This document shows positions 8,243 through 17,763 of a stretch of 64,000 bases of DNA, piece by piece; position 1 is the stretch's first letter, and every line of letters begins with the position of its first letter. The stretch is taken from positions 2,041,501 to 2,105,500 of the forward strand of contig NZ_AP022332.1 in the NCBI RefSeq assembly GCF_009936375.1, given 5' to 3'. Below the pieces are notes generated by a model, which worked only from the letters and a program-made list of their open reading frames with translations, made no database searches and was not told the origin of the DNA. The position numbers were made by a program, and so were the translations under genes. Source of the stretch: Methylosinus sp. C49. GTDB lineage: Bacteria > Pseudomonadota > Alphaproteobacteria > Rhizobiales > Beijerinckiaceae.

Positions 8243-8363
8243 CCTTCTCCCCGCTCGCGGGGAGAAGGCTAGGATGAGGGCCGGGGGGGGGGGGGGCTTT
8301 TCCCGTTTTGGCTCACGCCCCGAGCCCCTCACACTGACCCTTTCCCCGCAAGCGGGGAGAGGG
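8243..8363. repeat. Paired palindromic intergenic element flanking a G14 tract
   Basis: Two inverted units face one another: CCTTCTCCCC-loop-GGGGAGAAGG at 8243-8268 and CCCTTTCCCC-loop-GGGGAGAGGG at 8338-8363, with flanking GGATGAGGG and CCCCTCAC sequences that are also complementary. The design matches REP/BIME-like elements and recurs at about 11.5, 31.4 and 52.8 kb. Between the two units is an uninterrupted run of 14 G at 8283-8296. The element fills most of the glyA-nrdR gap and may form a cruciform or stabilise RNA. Confidence 0.7.
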
Positions 8364-8404
8364 AAGAGCGTCCTTCGCGGCAGCATCGGCGGTAAGGTGA
8401 GTCC

Positions 8405-8914
8405 ATGCGCTGTCCCTATTGCGGCTCGCCCGACACGCAGGTGAAAGACTCCCGGCCGGCCGAGGATTCCTCCTCGATCCGGCGTCGGCGCGTCTGTCCC
8501 GGCTGCGGCGGCCGTTTCACCACTTTCGAGCGCGTGCAACTGCGCGAGCTGATCGTGGTGAAGAAATCGGGCCGCCGCGTGCCTTTCGATCGCGATAAGC
8601 TGATGCGCTCGTTGGAAATCGCGCTGCGCAAGCGGCCCATCGATCCCGAGCGCGTCGAGCGCATGGTCAATGGCGTCGTGCGCCAGCTCGAGAGCTCCGG
8701 CGATACGGAGGTCGAGAGCACGCAGATCGGCGAATTGGTGATTCAGGGCCTCAAAACGCTCGATGACGTGGCCTATGTGCGTTTCGCCTCCGTCTATCGC
8801 GATTTTCGCGAGGTCGGCGATTTTCACGCGCTGATCGACGAATTGTCGCATAGCGAGGGGGAGCAGCGCGCGGATACGGTGGTGGACCCCGAAACCGCGC
8901 CGGGCGGGAGATGA
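8405..8914 (+). CDS. nrdR: Transcriptional repressor NrdR
   Basis: A 169-residue zinc-ribbon/ATP-cone regulator that represses ribonucleotide reductase genes according to ATP/dATP levels. The N terminus begins [21 protein letters not shown] and has the second pair [14 protein letters not shown], giving the four zinc cysteines. The ATP-cone follows ([20 protein letters not shown]). The C-terminal tail is slightly longer than the usual 150-155 residues. Its TGA overlaps the ribD ATG (ATGA), so it heads the nrdR-ribD-ribE operon typical of alphaproteobacteria. Confidence 0.97.
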   Translation: MRCPYCGSPDTQVKDSRPAEDSSSIRRRRVCPGCGGRFTTFERVQLRELIVVKKSGRRVPFDRDKLMRSLEIALRKRPIDPERVERMVNGVVRQLESSGDTEVESTQIGELVIQGLKTLDDVAYVRFASVYRDFREVGDFHALIDELSHSEGEQRADTVVDPETAPGGR

Positions 8915-10050
8915 CCGCGACGAAGCCGCAATCCGAGTCTCTGGAGCTTTTGGACGACGCCTTCATGGCGGCGGCGCTGGCGATCGGCCGGCGCAATCTC
9001 GGTCGCACCGGGCCTAATCCCGCCGTTGGCGCGATCATCGTCAAGGACGGCGTCGTCATCGCGCGCGGCTATACCGCGCTGGGCGGGCGCCCGCACGCCG
9101 AGGCGGTCGCCGTGGCCGCCGCCGGCGAGGCCGCGCGGGGCGCGACGCTCTACGCCACTCTGGAGCCATGCTCCCATCACGGCGCGACGCCGCCCTGCGT
9201 GGACACGATCATCGCCTCTGGAATCGCCCGCGTCGTCTCCGCGCTCGAGGACCCGGACGATCGCGTCGCCGGTCGCGGCCACGCCCGGCTGCGCGAGGCC
9301 GGCGTGGAAGTGACGACCGGCGTGCGCGCGCGTGAGGCCCGGGCCGATCATCTCGGCCATATATTGCGCGTGACGCAGAGCCGGCCCATGGTCACTCTGA
9401 AGCTCGCGCAGACGGCGGACGGCTACGCCGCCGGGGCGGAGCATGATCCGCGCCTCTTCATCACCGGCGCGCTCGCCGATAGCGTCACCCATATCGAGCG
9501 CGCGCTGCACAGCGCGATCATGATCGGCTATGGCACCGCCTCGGTCGATGATCCGCTGCTCACCGTGCGCCTTCCCGGCCTCGAGGCCTTCAAGCCGCTG
9601 CGCGTGGTGCTGGACTCGCGGCTGCGCCTGTCGCGCAGCTCCCGCCTCGCCGCCACAGCGCGCGAGACGCCGACTTTGGTCATCGTCGGGGAGGGCGTCG
9701 CCGAATCCGAGGCGCAGGATTTCGCCGCCGCCACCGGAATGGAGGTCGCGCGCGCCGGCGTGGACGCCGCCGGCCGTCTCGCTCTGAGCGAGGCGCTGGG
9801 CGAGCTGGCGCGGCGCGGAATCACGCGGGTCTTCAGCGAGGGCGGCCCACGCGTCGCCGAAAGCCTGCTCGTCGCTTCGCTCGCCGATGATGTCGTCCTC
9901 CATACCGGGCTGAAGCCACTGGGCCGTCAGGGCCGGCTCGCGCTCACGGCGACGGCGCGCGCCATTCTCGAGGATGAGAGCCGCTATCGCCTCGCCGATA
10001 CGGCCATGCTCGGCGTCGATCGCATGACACGCTACGAGAGGATCGCATAG
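8911..10050 (+). CDS. ribD: Bifunctional riboflavin biosynthesis deaminase/reductase
   Basis: A 379-residue fusion catalysing the second and third steps of riboflavin synthesis: deamination then reduction of the pyrimidine intermediate. The N-terminal domain has the zinc deaminase signature [13 protein letters not shown] followed by [11 protein letters not shown]. The C-terminal reductase domain starts at [13 protein letters not shown] and includes [16 protein letters not shown] 8911 overlaps the nrdR stop and ribE begins on the next base after its stop, so translation is tightly coupled. Confidence 0.97.
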   Translation: MTATKPQSESLELLDDAFMAAALAIGRRNLGRTGPNPAVGAIIVKDGVVIARGYTALGGRPHAEAVAVAAAGEAARGATLYATLEPCSHHGATPPCVDTIIASGIARVVSALEDPDDRVAGRGHARLREAGVEVTTGVRAREARADHLGHILRVTQSRPMVTLKLAQTADGYAAGAEHDPRLFITGALADSVTHIERALHSAIMIGYGTASVDDPLLTVRLPGLEAFKPLRVVLDSRLRLSRSSRLAATARETPTLVIVGEGVAESEAQDFAAATGMEVARAGVDAAGRLALSEALGELARRGITRVFSEGGPRVAESLLVASLADDVVLHTGLKPLGRQGRLALTATARAILEDESRYRLADTAMLGVDRMTRYERIA

Positions 10051-10656
10051 ATGTTCACGGGCCTCGTCACCGACGTCGGCGAAATTCTCTCCGTGGAGAC
10101 GCGCGGCGAATTGCGCCGCATCGCCATCGCCTGCGCCTATCCGCTGGAGAGCATCGCCCTCGGCGCTTCCATTGCTTGTTCCGGCCCTTGCCTGACGGCG
10201 GTCGGGCTGCGCCGCGAGGGCGACCGCACTGTCTTCGAGGTGGACGCCGCGGCCGAGACCCTGGCGCGCACCACGGCCGGCGAATGGGCGGTCGGGCGGC
10301 GCATAAATCTCGAGCGCTCGCTGAAGGTCGGCGACGAATTGGGCGGCCATATCGTCACCGGCCATGTCGACGGGGTGGCGACGATCGTCTCGCGCGATGA
10401 TTTCGACGGCATGTCGCGCTTCTCTATCGAGGCGCCGCATGACTACGCCCGCTTCATCGCCGAGAAGGGCTCCGTGGCGCTGGATGGAACCTCGCTCACC
10501 GTGAATGCGGTGGAGGGCGACCGCTTCTCCGTTCTCATCATCCCGCACACGCTGGCGGTGACGAGCTGGGGCGGCTACAGGGCAGGGGACCGCCTCAACC
10601 TCGAGGTCGATCTGATGGCGAGATACGCCGCGCGGCTGGCGGAGGCCGGGAAGTAG
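10051..10656 (+). CDS. ribE: Riboflavin synthase, alpha subunit
   Basis: A 201-residue protein built of two homologous barrels: MFTGLVTDVGEILSVE opens the first and GGHIVTGHVDGVATIVSRDD the second. It dismutates two dimethyl-ribityllumazines to riboflavin. ATG 10051 abuts the ribD TAG. The next riboflavin gene, ribH, is 939 bases away rather than directly adjacent because a reverse-strand, AT-richer ORF lies between. Length and motifs are complete. Confidence 0.97.
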   Translation: MFTGLVTDVGEILSVETRGELRRIAIACAYPLESIALGASIACSGPCLTAVGLRREGDRTVFEVDAAAETLARTTAGEWAVGRRINLERSLKVGDELGGHIVTGHVDGVATIVSRDDFDGMSRFSIEAPHDYARFIAEKGSVALDGTSLTVNAVEGDRFSVLIIPHTLAVTSWGGYRAGDRLNLEVDLMARYAARLAEAGK

Positions 10657-10831
10657 GGCGTCATCGCTCGGCTGGCGACGACGGTGTTTTCGTCGTCTTG
10701 CAAACGCCGTCCTGGCAGGGCTTGTCCATCCTGAGACATCACAAGCTATTGAGTTTATTTGTATTGTCTTTTCGTATCGGGCAGACCGTCGAGCGGCGCT
10801 CAAACGTGGATGATCTGTGGATCAGTAATTT

Positions 10832-11305
10832 TCAAATGTTGGTGAAATTGCTGAATTTAAAGTATGAGGATTCCTCTTCGACGAGACGCTCCAGCTCGTC
10901 AGCAAAATTCTTCAATTCTTCATAATAGAGAAAATAGCTGCAGTGACCCCCAAAACCTAGTCCTTTTTTCCAATATTCAGGGTGTGGCGTGAACGCTCTG
11001 ACATTCATAACCAAAAGTCCTGATGTCTTTAATTGAGAGACAGAAATATAGAGATTCTCGCTAACGATTTTATCGCCAGCGTCATCAAAATATCCTCCAG
11101 ATATAAATGGCACTCCGATCAATGGAAAATCGCGAAGCGCAGACACAAAAATTTTGAGCTCCGCGACGCTGAAAAATGCCGCTCCGCGCGCACAAAAACC
11201 CTCTCGGAACGCTCGTATCGCCAACTCGATAGAGTTGTCGGCTCTCTCTTTAGCGGACAAAGAGATGTGCTGCGCTCCCGTCTCAGACGGACTCGAGATA
11301 GACAT
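10832..11305 (-). CDS. Hypothetical protein on AT-richer DNA between ribE and ribH
   Basis: A 157-residue protein on the minus strand starting at ATG 11305 with GAGGAGG upstream; the frame extends to 11533 but that part is repeat DNA. It is AT-richer than its neighbours, uses codons such as AAA, AAT and ATA, and is rich in Phe and Tyr. The pattern of a helical N-terminal part (AKERADNSIELAIRAFREGF), GGYFDD, a strand pair and a final ELKNFADELERLVEEESS helix is reminiscent of small immunity or SMI1-like accessory proteins, but I do not recognise a family. The dyad GCCGAT-AGCG-ATCGGC at 11344-11359 lies upstream. It is likely a horizontally acquired gene. Confidence 0.6.
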   Translation of the reverse strand: MSISSPSETGAQHISLSAKERADNSIELAIRAFREGFCARGAAFFSVAELKIFVSALRDFPLIGVPFISGGYFDDAGDKIVSENLYISVSQLKTSGLLVMNVRAFTPHPEYWKKGLGFGGHCSYFLYYEELKNFADELERLVEEESSYFKFSNFTNI

Positions 11306-11461
11306 TCGCCCCTCCTCGTCGGTCGAAAAATAACGGATTACGGGCCGATAGCGATCGGCGCAAATATGTGTCCGCTGACATTCGCGAGCTGTAGGCTTTC
11401 CCCGAAAAAATGTGTATCCATCGCCGCTTCGTTTCATAGAGCGTCGCGCGCCCCTCCCCAA

Positions 11462-11557
11462 CCCTCCCCCGCCGAAGCGGGAGAGGGAGCAGGTTGCGCG
11501 CTTCATAGAGAGGTCGCGGGACGCTCGCCGCATCCCTCTCCCGCAGAGCGGGGAGGG
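11462..11557. repeat. Second copy of the paired palindromic intergenic element
   Basis: CCCTCCCCCG-loop-CGGGAGAGGG occupies about 11462-11487 and CCCTCTCCCG-loop-CGGGGAGGG about 11534-11557, the latter followed by TGATGGAGGGGTGCGC. The layout and sequence resemble the glyA-nrdR element. It sits directly upstream of ribH and overlaps the useless 5' extension of the minus-strand ORF. Confidence 0.65.
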
Positions 11558-11595
11558 TGATGGAGGGGTGCGCTCCTCCGCCCATGGAGTCGTGA

Positions 11596-12096
11596 ATGGC
11601 AGGGTCCTACCGCGCCGATGACGATGATCTCGCGCCTGTCGAAGGCGCGCGCATTCTCGTCGTCGAATCGCATTTCAACGAAGATATCGTCGAGCTTCTG
11701 CACGAGGGCGCCGTTCGCGCGCTGGAAGAGCTCGGCTGCGACGTCACCACCATCACCGTCCCCGGCGCGCTCGAGCTGGCGGCCGGCGCGGCCATAGCGC
11801 TGGACGCGGCGGAGGCCGCCGGCGCGCCATATGAGGGCGTGGTGGCGCTCGGCTGCGTCATTCGCGGCGACACCTATCATTTCGAGATCGTCGCCAATGA
11901 GAGCGCGCGCGCTCTCACCGAGCTTTCGGTCGCGCGGCGCCTGCCGCTCGGCAATGGCGTCCTGACCGTGGACAATGAGGTGCAGGCGACCGTGCGCGCC
12001 GATCCCAAGCAGGGCGGGGCCGACAAGGGCGGCGACGCCGCGCTCGCCGCGCTGGCGCTGGTGCGTTTGAAACGCAAGCTCGGGGGCCGCTCGTGA
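11596..12096 (+). CDS. ribH: 6,7-dimethyl-8-ribityllumazine synthase
   Basis: A 166-residue lumazine synthase, condensing the ribityl-pyrimidine with the dihydroxybutanone phosphate. VVESHFNEDIVELLHEGA, TVPGALELAAG and ALGCVIRGDTYHFEIVANES are the active-site segments, and GNGVLTVDNEVQA the C-terminal one. ATG 11596 begins just after the intergenic repeat. Its end overlaps the GTG start of nusB (GTGA), as usual in alphaproteobacteria. Confidence 0.97.
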   Translation: MAGSYRADDDDLAPVEGARILVVESHFNEDIVELLHEGAVRALEELGCDVTTITVPGALELAAGAAIALDAAEAAGAPYEGVVALGCVIRGDTYHFEIVANESARALTELSVARRLPLGNGVLTVDNEVQATVRADPKQGGADKGGDAALAALALVRLKRKLGGRS

Positions 12097-12551
12097 GCGT
12101 CGAGGAGAGATCGGCGGCGCGGCTCGCCATCGTGCAGGCGCTCTATCAGATGGAGGTCGCCGGCAAGGGCCTCAACGAGATCTACGCCGAATTCGAGGTC
12201 CATTGGATCGGCCGCGAGATCGAGGGCGTCCAATATAAGCCGGCCGAGCTGCAGTTCTTCCGCGACATTGTGAAGGGCGTGCTCGACAATCAGGCGACCA
12301 TCGACCGCGCGCTCGATCAGGCGCTGCAGGGCGGCTGGCCGCTGCAGCGCATCGAATCGGTGATGCGCGCCATATTGCGCGCCGGCGGCTTCGAGCTTGG
12401 GTTTCGGCGCGACATACCTGTCAAAGTGGTCATCAAGGAATATGTGGACGTCGCCGGCGCATTTTTCGGCGCGACCGAGTCCGGCATGATCAACGCCGTG
12501 CTGGATCGCCTGGCGCGACAGGCGCGGCCGGAGCATTTTTCCGAGAAGTGA
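12093..12551 (+). CDS. nusB: Transcription antitermination protein NusB
   Basis: A 152-residue all-helical protein that binds boxA RNA with S10 in rRNA antitermination. The N terminus ERSAARLAIVQALYQMEVAG and the C-terminal PVKVVIKEYVDVAGAFF segment are family signatures. The GTG start at 12093 overlaps the ribH stop by four bases. thiL follows after 14 bases, so ribH-nusB-thiL form one unit. Confidence 0.96.
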   Translation: MSVEERSAARLAIVQALYQMEVAGKGLNEIYAEFEVHWIGREIEGVQYKPAELQFFRDIVKGVLDNQATIDRALDQALQGGWPLQRIESVMRAILRAGGFELGFRRDIPVKVVIKEYVDVAGAFFGATESGMINAVLDRLARQARPEHFSEK

Positions 12552-12565
12552 AGTGAGGTGAGGCG

Positions 12566-13549
12566 ATGAGCGAGCGCCGCTTCAGCGAGGACGAGCTCAT
12601 CGCCGAAATCTTCGCGCCCTTGGCCGGGGACGGCGCCTTCGGCCTGCGCGACGACGCCGCTCTGCTGCCGCTACGCGGGGCGCAGGAGATCGTCGTCACC
12701 ACCGATGCGCTCGTTTCCGGCGTGCATTTCTTCCCCGACGATCCGCCCGGCCTCGTCGCCAAAAAGGCTTTGCGCGTAAACCTCTCCGATCTCGCGGCCA
12801 AGGCGGCGGAGCCTCTGGGCTTTCTGCTCACTCTGGCGCTGCCGTTGGACTGGACCAATGAGTGGGCGCGCAGCTTCGCCGCCGGCCTTGCCGAGGATGC
12901 GCGCGAATTCGCCTGTCCGCTGCTCGGCGGCGACACGACGGCGACGCCTGGACCTTTGACCATCTCCATCACCGCCTTCGGCCGCGCGACCCGCTTCGTC
13001 TCGCGTTCTGGCGCGCGGCCGGGGGATCACATTTTCGTTTCCGGGACCATAGGCGACGCCGCGCTCGGCCTCGGCGTCGCCCACGGCGAGGCTTTCGCCT
13101 CGCGGCTCGGTGAGGGGGCGCGGGCGGCGCTGCTGGAGCGCTATCGTTTGCCGCGGCCGCGTCTGCCGCTGATCGCGGCGCTGCGCGCGCACGCGAGCGC
13201 CGCCATGGACGTCTCCGACGGGCTCGCGGGCGATCTCGCCAAGCTGCTGCGGGCGAGCGGCGCGAGCGCGCGGGTGGAGCTCGAGAAAGTTCCGCTCTCG
13301 GCGGCGGCGCGCGAGGCGATCGCGCTGGAGCCGGAGCTGCTCTCCCGCGCGGTGACTGGCGGGGACGACTACGAGATCCTCTGCTGCACCTCCGCCGAGG
13401 CCGCCGGCGCGCTGGCGCTCGCTTCGGGGGAGGCGGGGGTCGCTCTCGTCGAGATCGGCGTCGTCACAGCCGGCGCCGAGCCGCCACAATTCTTAAATTC
13501 TTCTGGAACGATTATAAAATTCAACCATCTATCCTTCAGTCACTTCTAA
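12566..13549 (+). CDS. thiL: Thiamine-monophosphate kinase
   Basis: A 327-residue ATP-dependent kinase making thiamine diphosphate, the cofactor form. DDAALLPLRG, MDVSDGLAGDLAKLLRASG and VTGGDDYEILCC carry the Mg-ATP and substrate residues. The C terminus ends with SFSHF, the usual alphaproteobacterial ending, although its last 25 codons are AT-richer than the rest. ATG 12566 follows GTGAGGCG. It is the last gene of the ribH operon. Confidence 0.95.
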   Translation: MSERRFSEDELIAEIFAPLAGDGAFGLRDDAALLPLRGAQEIVVTTDALVSGVHFFPDDPPGLVAKKALRVNLSDLAAKAAEPLGFLLTLALPLDWTNEWARSFAAGLAEDAREFACPLLGGDTTATPGPLTISITAFGRATRFVSRSGARPGDHIFVSGTIGDAALGLGVAHGEAFASRLGEGARAALLERYRLPRPRLPLIAALRAHASAAMDVSDGLAGDLAKLLRASGASARVELEKVPLSAAAREAIALEPELLSRAVTGGDDYEILCCTSAEAAGALALASGEAGVALVEIGVVTAGAEPPQFLNSSGTIIKFNHLSFSHF

Positions 13550-13751
13550 TCGCGCGGCGGTGCGCGACCTTTGCCGCCATTGCCGAAAACCGGCGTTTCT
13601 GGCATGACTGACGCGCTTTTCCCCCGGCGCCGCAGCCGTACGATTCGACTGCGGTCGGACTATCGTTGTCGCGGGGACGAAATTGCCGCAAGCGCGGGCC
13701 ACGAGAACAAATCAGCGCGCGCGGCCGAGGAACGGAGAGGGCGCAATTGTC

Positions 13752-15935
<2,184 letters not shown>

Positions 15936-15964
15936 GCGCGGGCGAATAGCGAGTTGCGAAGAGA

Positions 15965-15988
15965 GGCGGGGGAGACCCCGCCTTTTTT
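15965..15988 (+). terminator. Rho-independent terminator of hppA
   Basis: GGCGGGG-GAGA-CCCCGCC followed by TTTTTT is a perfect seven-pair stem with a four-base loop and a six-T tail, 29 bases after the hppA stop. Confidence 0.92.
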
Positions 15989-16004
15989 CGTGGCGTGGAC
16001 ACAT

Positions 16005-16030
16005 TCTTGATGCATCTTGACGCCTCTTGA
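16005..16030 (+). promoter_or_regulatory. Three TCTTGA repeats at exactly 10-bp spacing
   Basis: TCTTGA occurs at 16005-16010, 16015-16020 and 16025-16030, so the three copies lie on one face of the helix. They sit 41-66 bases ahead of the ribbon-helix-helix gene. Such tandem hexamers at one helical turn are typical operators for ribbon-helix-helix dimers, so autoregulation is likely (inference). The hexamers also provide TTGATG and TTGACG -35-like sequences. Confidence 0.55.
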
Positions 16031-16071
16031 TATGCGCCGATGTTCCATTTTCGAGGTTTGAGTGAGGCGTC

Positions 16072-16299
16072 ATGACCATCGTCCGCGAGAAATTCGCCAT
16101 ACAACTAGATCGGGACGTGCCGGCGGCGATCCGAAAGCTTGCCAAGCGAGAGGGGCGGCAGCTTCCGTCGATCGTCAAGGACGCTCTCGGCGCCTATAGC
16201 GAAAAGCATAATAAGGCGCGACGGCGGGCGCATGTCATGTCCGCTTATCAGTCGAGTCTGGAGCGTTATGGGCTGCTTTATGCGAAACTCGCCAGATAA
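16072..16299 (+). CDS. Ribbon-helix-helix antitoxin-like protein, no adjacent same-strand toxin
   Basis: A 75-residue basic protein from ATG 16072 (GTGAGG upstream). FAIQLDRDVPAAIRKLAKRE is a ribbon followed by a helix, then GRQLPSIVKDALGAYSEKH is the second helix, as in CopG/Arc-type antitoxins. The C-terminal AYQSSLERYGLLYAKLAR helix is the kind that embraces a Fic/Doc-like toxin in related pairs. No toxin frame follows on this strand; the next gene is a PIN-domain gene on the other strand, converging with it. It is therefore an orphan antitoxin or a simple regulator. Confidence 0.65.
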   Translation: MTIVREKFAIQLDRDVPAAIRKLAKREGRQLPSIVKDALGAYSEKHNKARRRAHVMSAYQSSLERYGLLYAKLAR

Positions 16300-16320
16300 T
16301 GATGATTTTCGTTCAGGTGA

Positions 16321-16884
16321 TCATGAGTCGCTTGTATCGTCGTTCGGGGTCGTCGGCTCATCCTGCCGATCAAACTCGAAGCGGCTTTGAGCCTCGCTCG
16401 GCGGGAGTGGAAGGTCGGCAATGCCGATGACTTCGAAGCGGCCCCCCGCCATTTTCTTAATATGAGGGTCATCCGAGTAGATGACTGTCGCGCCTGCGAC
16501 TGCGGCTATCGCAACGATCTGATCGTCGAATTTCGCCTTCGCGCGGGTAGCGCCCTCATTTTTCTGACCCGAGGCGACACGTTGCGCCTGGGTTGCTGCA
16601 AACTCGATCGCCGCCCGCTCATCAAATCCTGCAATGCGGAAGTACCGCGATTTGTGGAGAATCGTGAGCCACTCCGGCGCGGCTTCCCGCCCCTTGACGA
16701 GGAGTTCGCCGAGAGCGGGCGTCGGGATGACGATCTTGGCTTTGTCCCGCTGTAGCGTCGCGATCAAGAAATCTAGGCGATCCTTGCAGTTGGAGACAGG
16801 TGCGCCCGTAGTGGAGTCAATCGGAGCTTTGGCCTGTTCGTCGAAGAAATAGACGAGAATGTTCGTATCGAAGGCGACGATCAA
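16321..16884 (-). CDS. PIN-domain nuclease (VapC-like)
   Basis: A 187-residue PIN-domain protein. MIVAFDTNILVYFFDEQ supplies the first catalytic aspartate (D6), TPALGELLVKG a conserved glutamate, KFDDQIVAIAA the third acidic position and YSDDPHIKKM the fourth, so the Mg2+ ribonuclease site appears complete. The C terminus carries an acidic tail (DEPTTPNDDTSDS) not usual for VapC. Its ATG overlaps the stop of the upstream 248-residue gene (ATGA), showing they are made together. Toxicity is inferred from domain only. Confidence 0.8.
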   Translation of the reverse strand: MIVAFDTNILVYFFDEQAKAPIDSTTGAPVSNCKDRLDFLIATLQRDKAKIVIPTPALGELLVKGREAAPEWLTILHKSRYFRIAGFDERAAIEFAATQAQRVASGQKNEGATRAKAKFDDQIVAIAAVAGATVIYSDDPHIKKMAGGRFEVIGIADLPLPPSEAQSRFEFDRQDEPTTPNDDTSDS

Positions 16885-17627
16885 TTGGCGTCTCCGTTGC
16901 CGTGACGATCCTCGAGAAGCTCGCGAATAGGATCTGGAACCTCACGCCATGTGCTGCCCTTCACCTTGCGCAAACTCGCGACGACCTCCGACAACGGCCT
17001 GTCTTCGAGTTCCTCGAAATCATTGATCCTGAAACTTTTCAATTCCCATGTGCCGTCGCCATGACGGAACCATGTACCCTCGCCATGAAAACGAAGAGTC
17101 GCGCCGAACAAATGGTGCCGTAGCCGTAGAGCGATCGACTCGCTAGCCACAAGGTCGGTGAACTCCATCGCGCCGTCGCGAATGTGGACGTGCTTGGTAT
17201 CGTCCTTGCCGCCGATTCGGAAAATTTGCCCATCCAATGTGCTGTCTTGACGAAACGGGCCAAAGACAAGCGGTTCCGAGCGCGTGCGGCCAGGGAAGGG
17301 AATTATGATTGCGCCGTCATCGCCCGCGAGTGCGCCACTGGCGTTGTCCTTGCGGAGTAATTCGTCGAGCGCGTCGTATGCCTTACGCGCATCCTTCGGG
17401 CCGCCACCATCTCGAACCGCATAAACGCGCTCGCGAACTTTGAGTTGAGCGGGCTCGTCCACCCGGGCCTTCAGCCTGACTGATCCCGGGATGATTGCTT
17501 GGAAATGAACGTGCGCACCCTCGCCGAGCAGCCTAGCGAGCGCGGTCATGTATTCCGCAAGACGCTCCATCGGGAGCGTTGCAGGCGTGTAACTATCCGC
17601 GATGCGGAATTGGTATTCGCCGCTCAT
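16881..17627 (-). CDS. Unknown protein cotranslated with a PIN-domain gene
   Basis: A 248-residue soluble protein starting at ATG 17627 (MSGEYQFRIADSYTPATLPM). I do not recognise a named family. It has an N-terminal helix (MERLAEYMTALARLLGEGAH), a central IIIPFPGRTRSEP loop, FGPFRQDSTLDGQIFRIGGKDD with beta character, and a C-terminal helix DPIRELLEDRHG. It is far larger than ordinary antitoxins and has no obvious DNA-binding motif. It precedes the PIN gene with a four-base overlap, the position an antitoxin takes in a vapBC pair. A 14-bp palindrome lies upstream at 17690-17703. Confidence 0.6.
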   Translation of the reverse strand: MSGEYQFRIADSYTPATLPMERLAEYMTALARLLGEGAHVHFQAIIPGSVRLKARVDEPAQLKVRERVYAVRDGGGPKDARKAYDALDELLRKDNASGALAGDDGAIIIPFPGRTRSEPLVFGPFRQDSTLDGQIFRIGGKDDTKHVHIRDGAMEFTDLVASESIALRLRHHLFGATLRFHGEGTWFRHGDGTWELKSFRINDFEELEDRPLSEVVASLRKVKGSTWREVPDPIRELLEDRHGNGDAN

Positions 17628-17689
17628 TTCGTTACGCCTTCTTGCCTCCCGTACTACCATGGAGCGAATTGACAATATGTTTCGTCGCC

Positions 17690-17703
17690 GCCGTCGAGAC
17701 GGC
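17690..17703. promoter_or_regulatory. Palindrome upstream of the unknown/PIN gene pair
   Basis: GCCGTC-GA-GACGGC, a perfect dyad with six-base arms, about 63 bases before the ATG of the 248-residue gene; a partial copy (GCCGTCTC) follows near 17732. On the minus strand an AT-rich TATATT lies just upstream. It could be an operator; this is inference. Confidence 0.35.
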
Positions 17704-17763
17704 ATTAAAGAACGAATATAGAACAGTCCGGCCGTCTCGTCGACCCCGCACGATTGCGTTGTT

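Noticed and set aside
8824-10803. 659-residue minus-strand frame opposite ribD-ribE
   Set aside because: Both genes on the plus strand are complete with all motifs; the antisense translation is a typical high-GC shadow.
10698-10925. 75-residue plus-strand frame after ribE
   Set aside because: It overlaps the minus-strand 157-residue gene at its 3' end, lacks a ribosome binding site and turns into a Ser/Arg run that is antisense of that gene.
13460-13549. AT-rich end of thiL as a sign of frameshift or insertion
   Set aside because: The last residues SFSHF are the normal ending of alphaproteobacterial ThiL, so the gene is intact.
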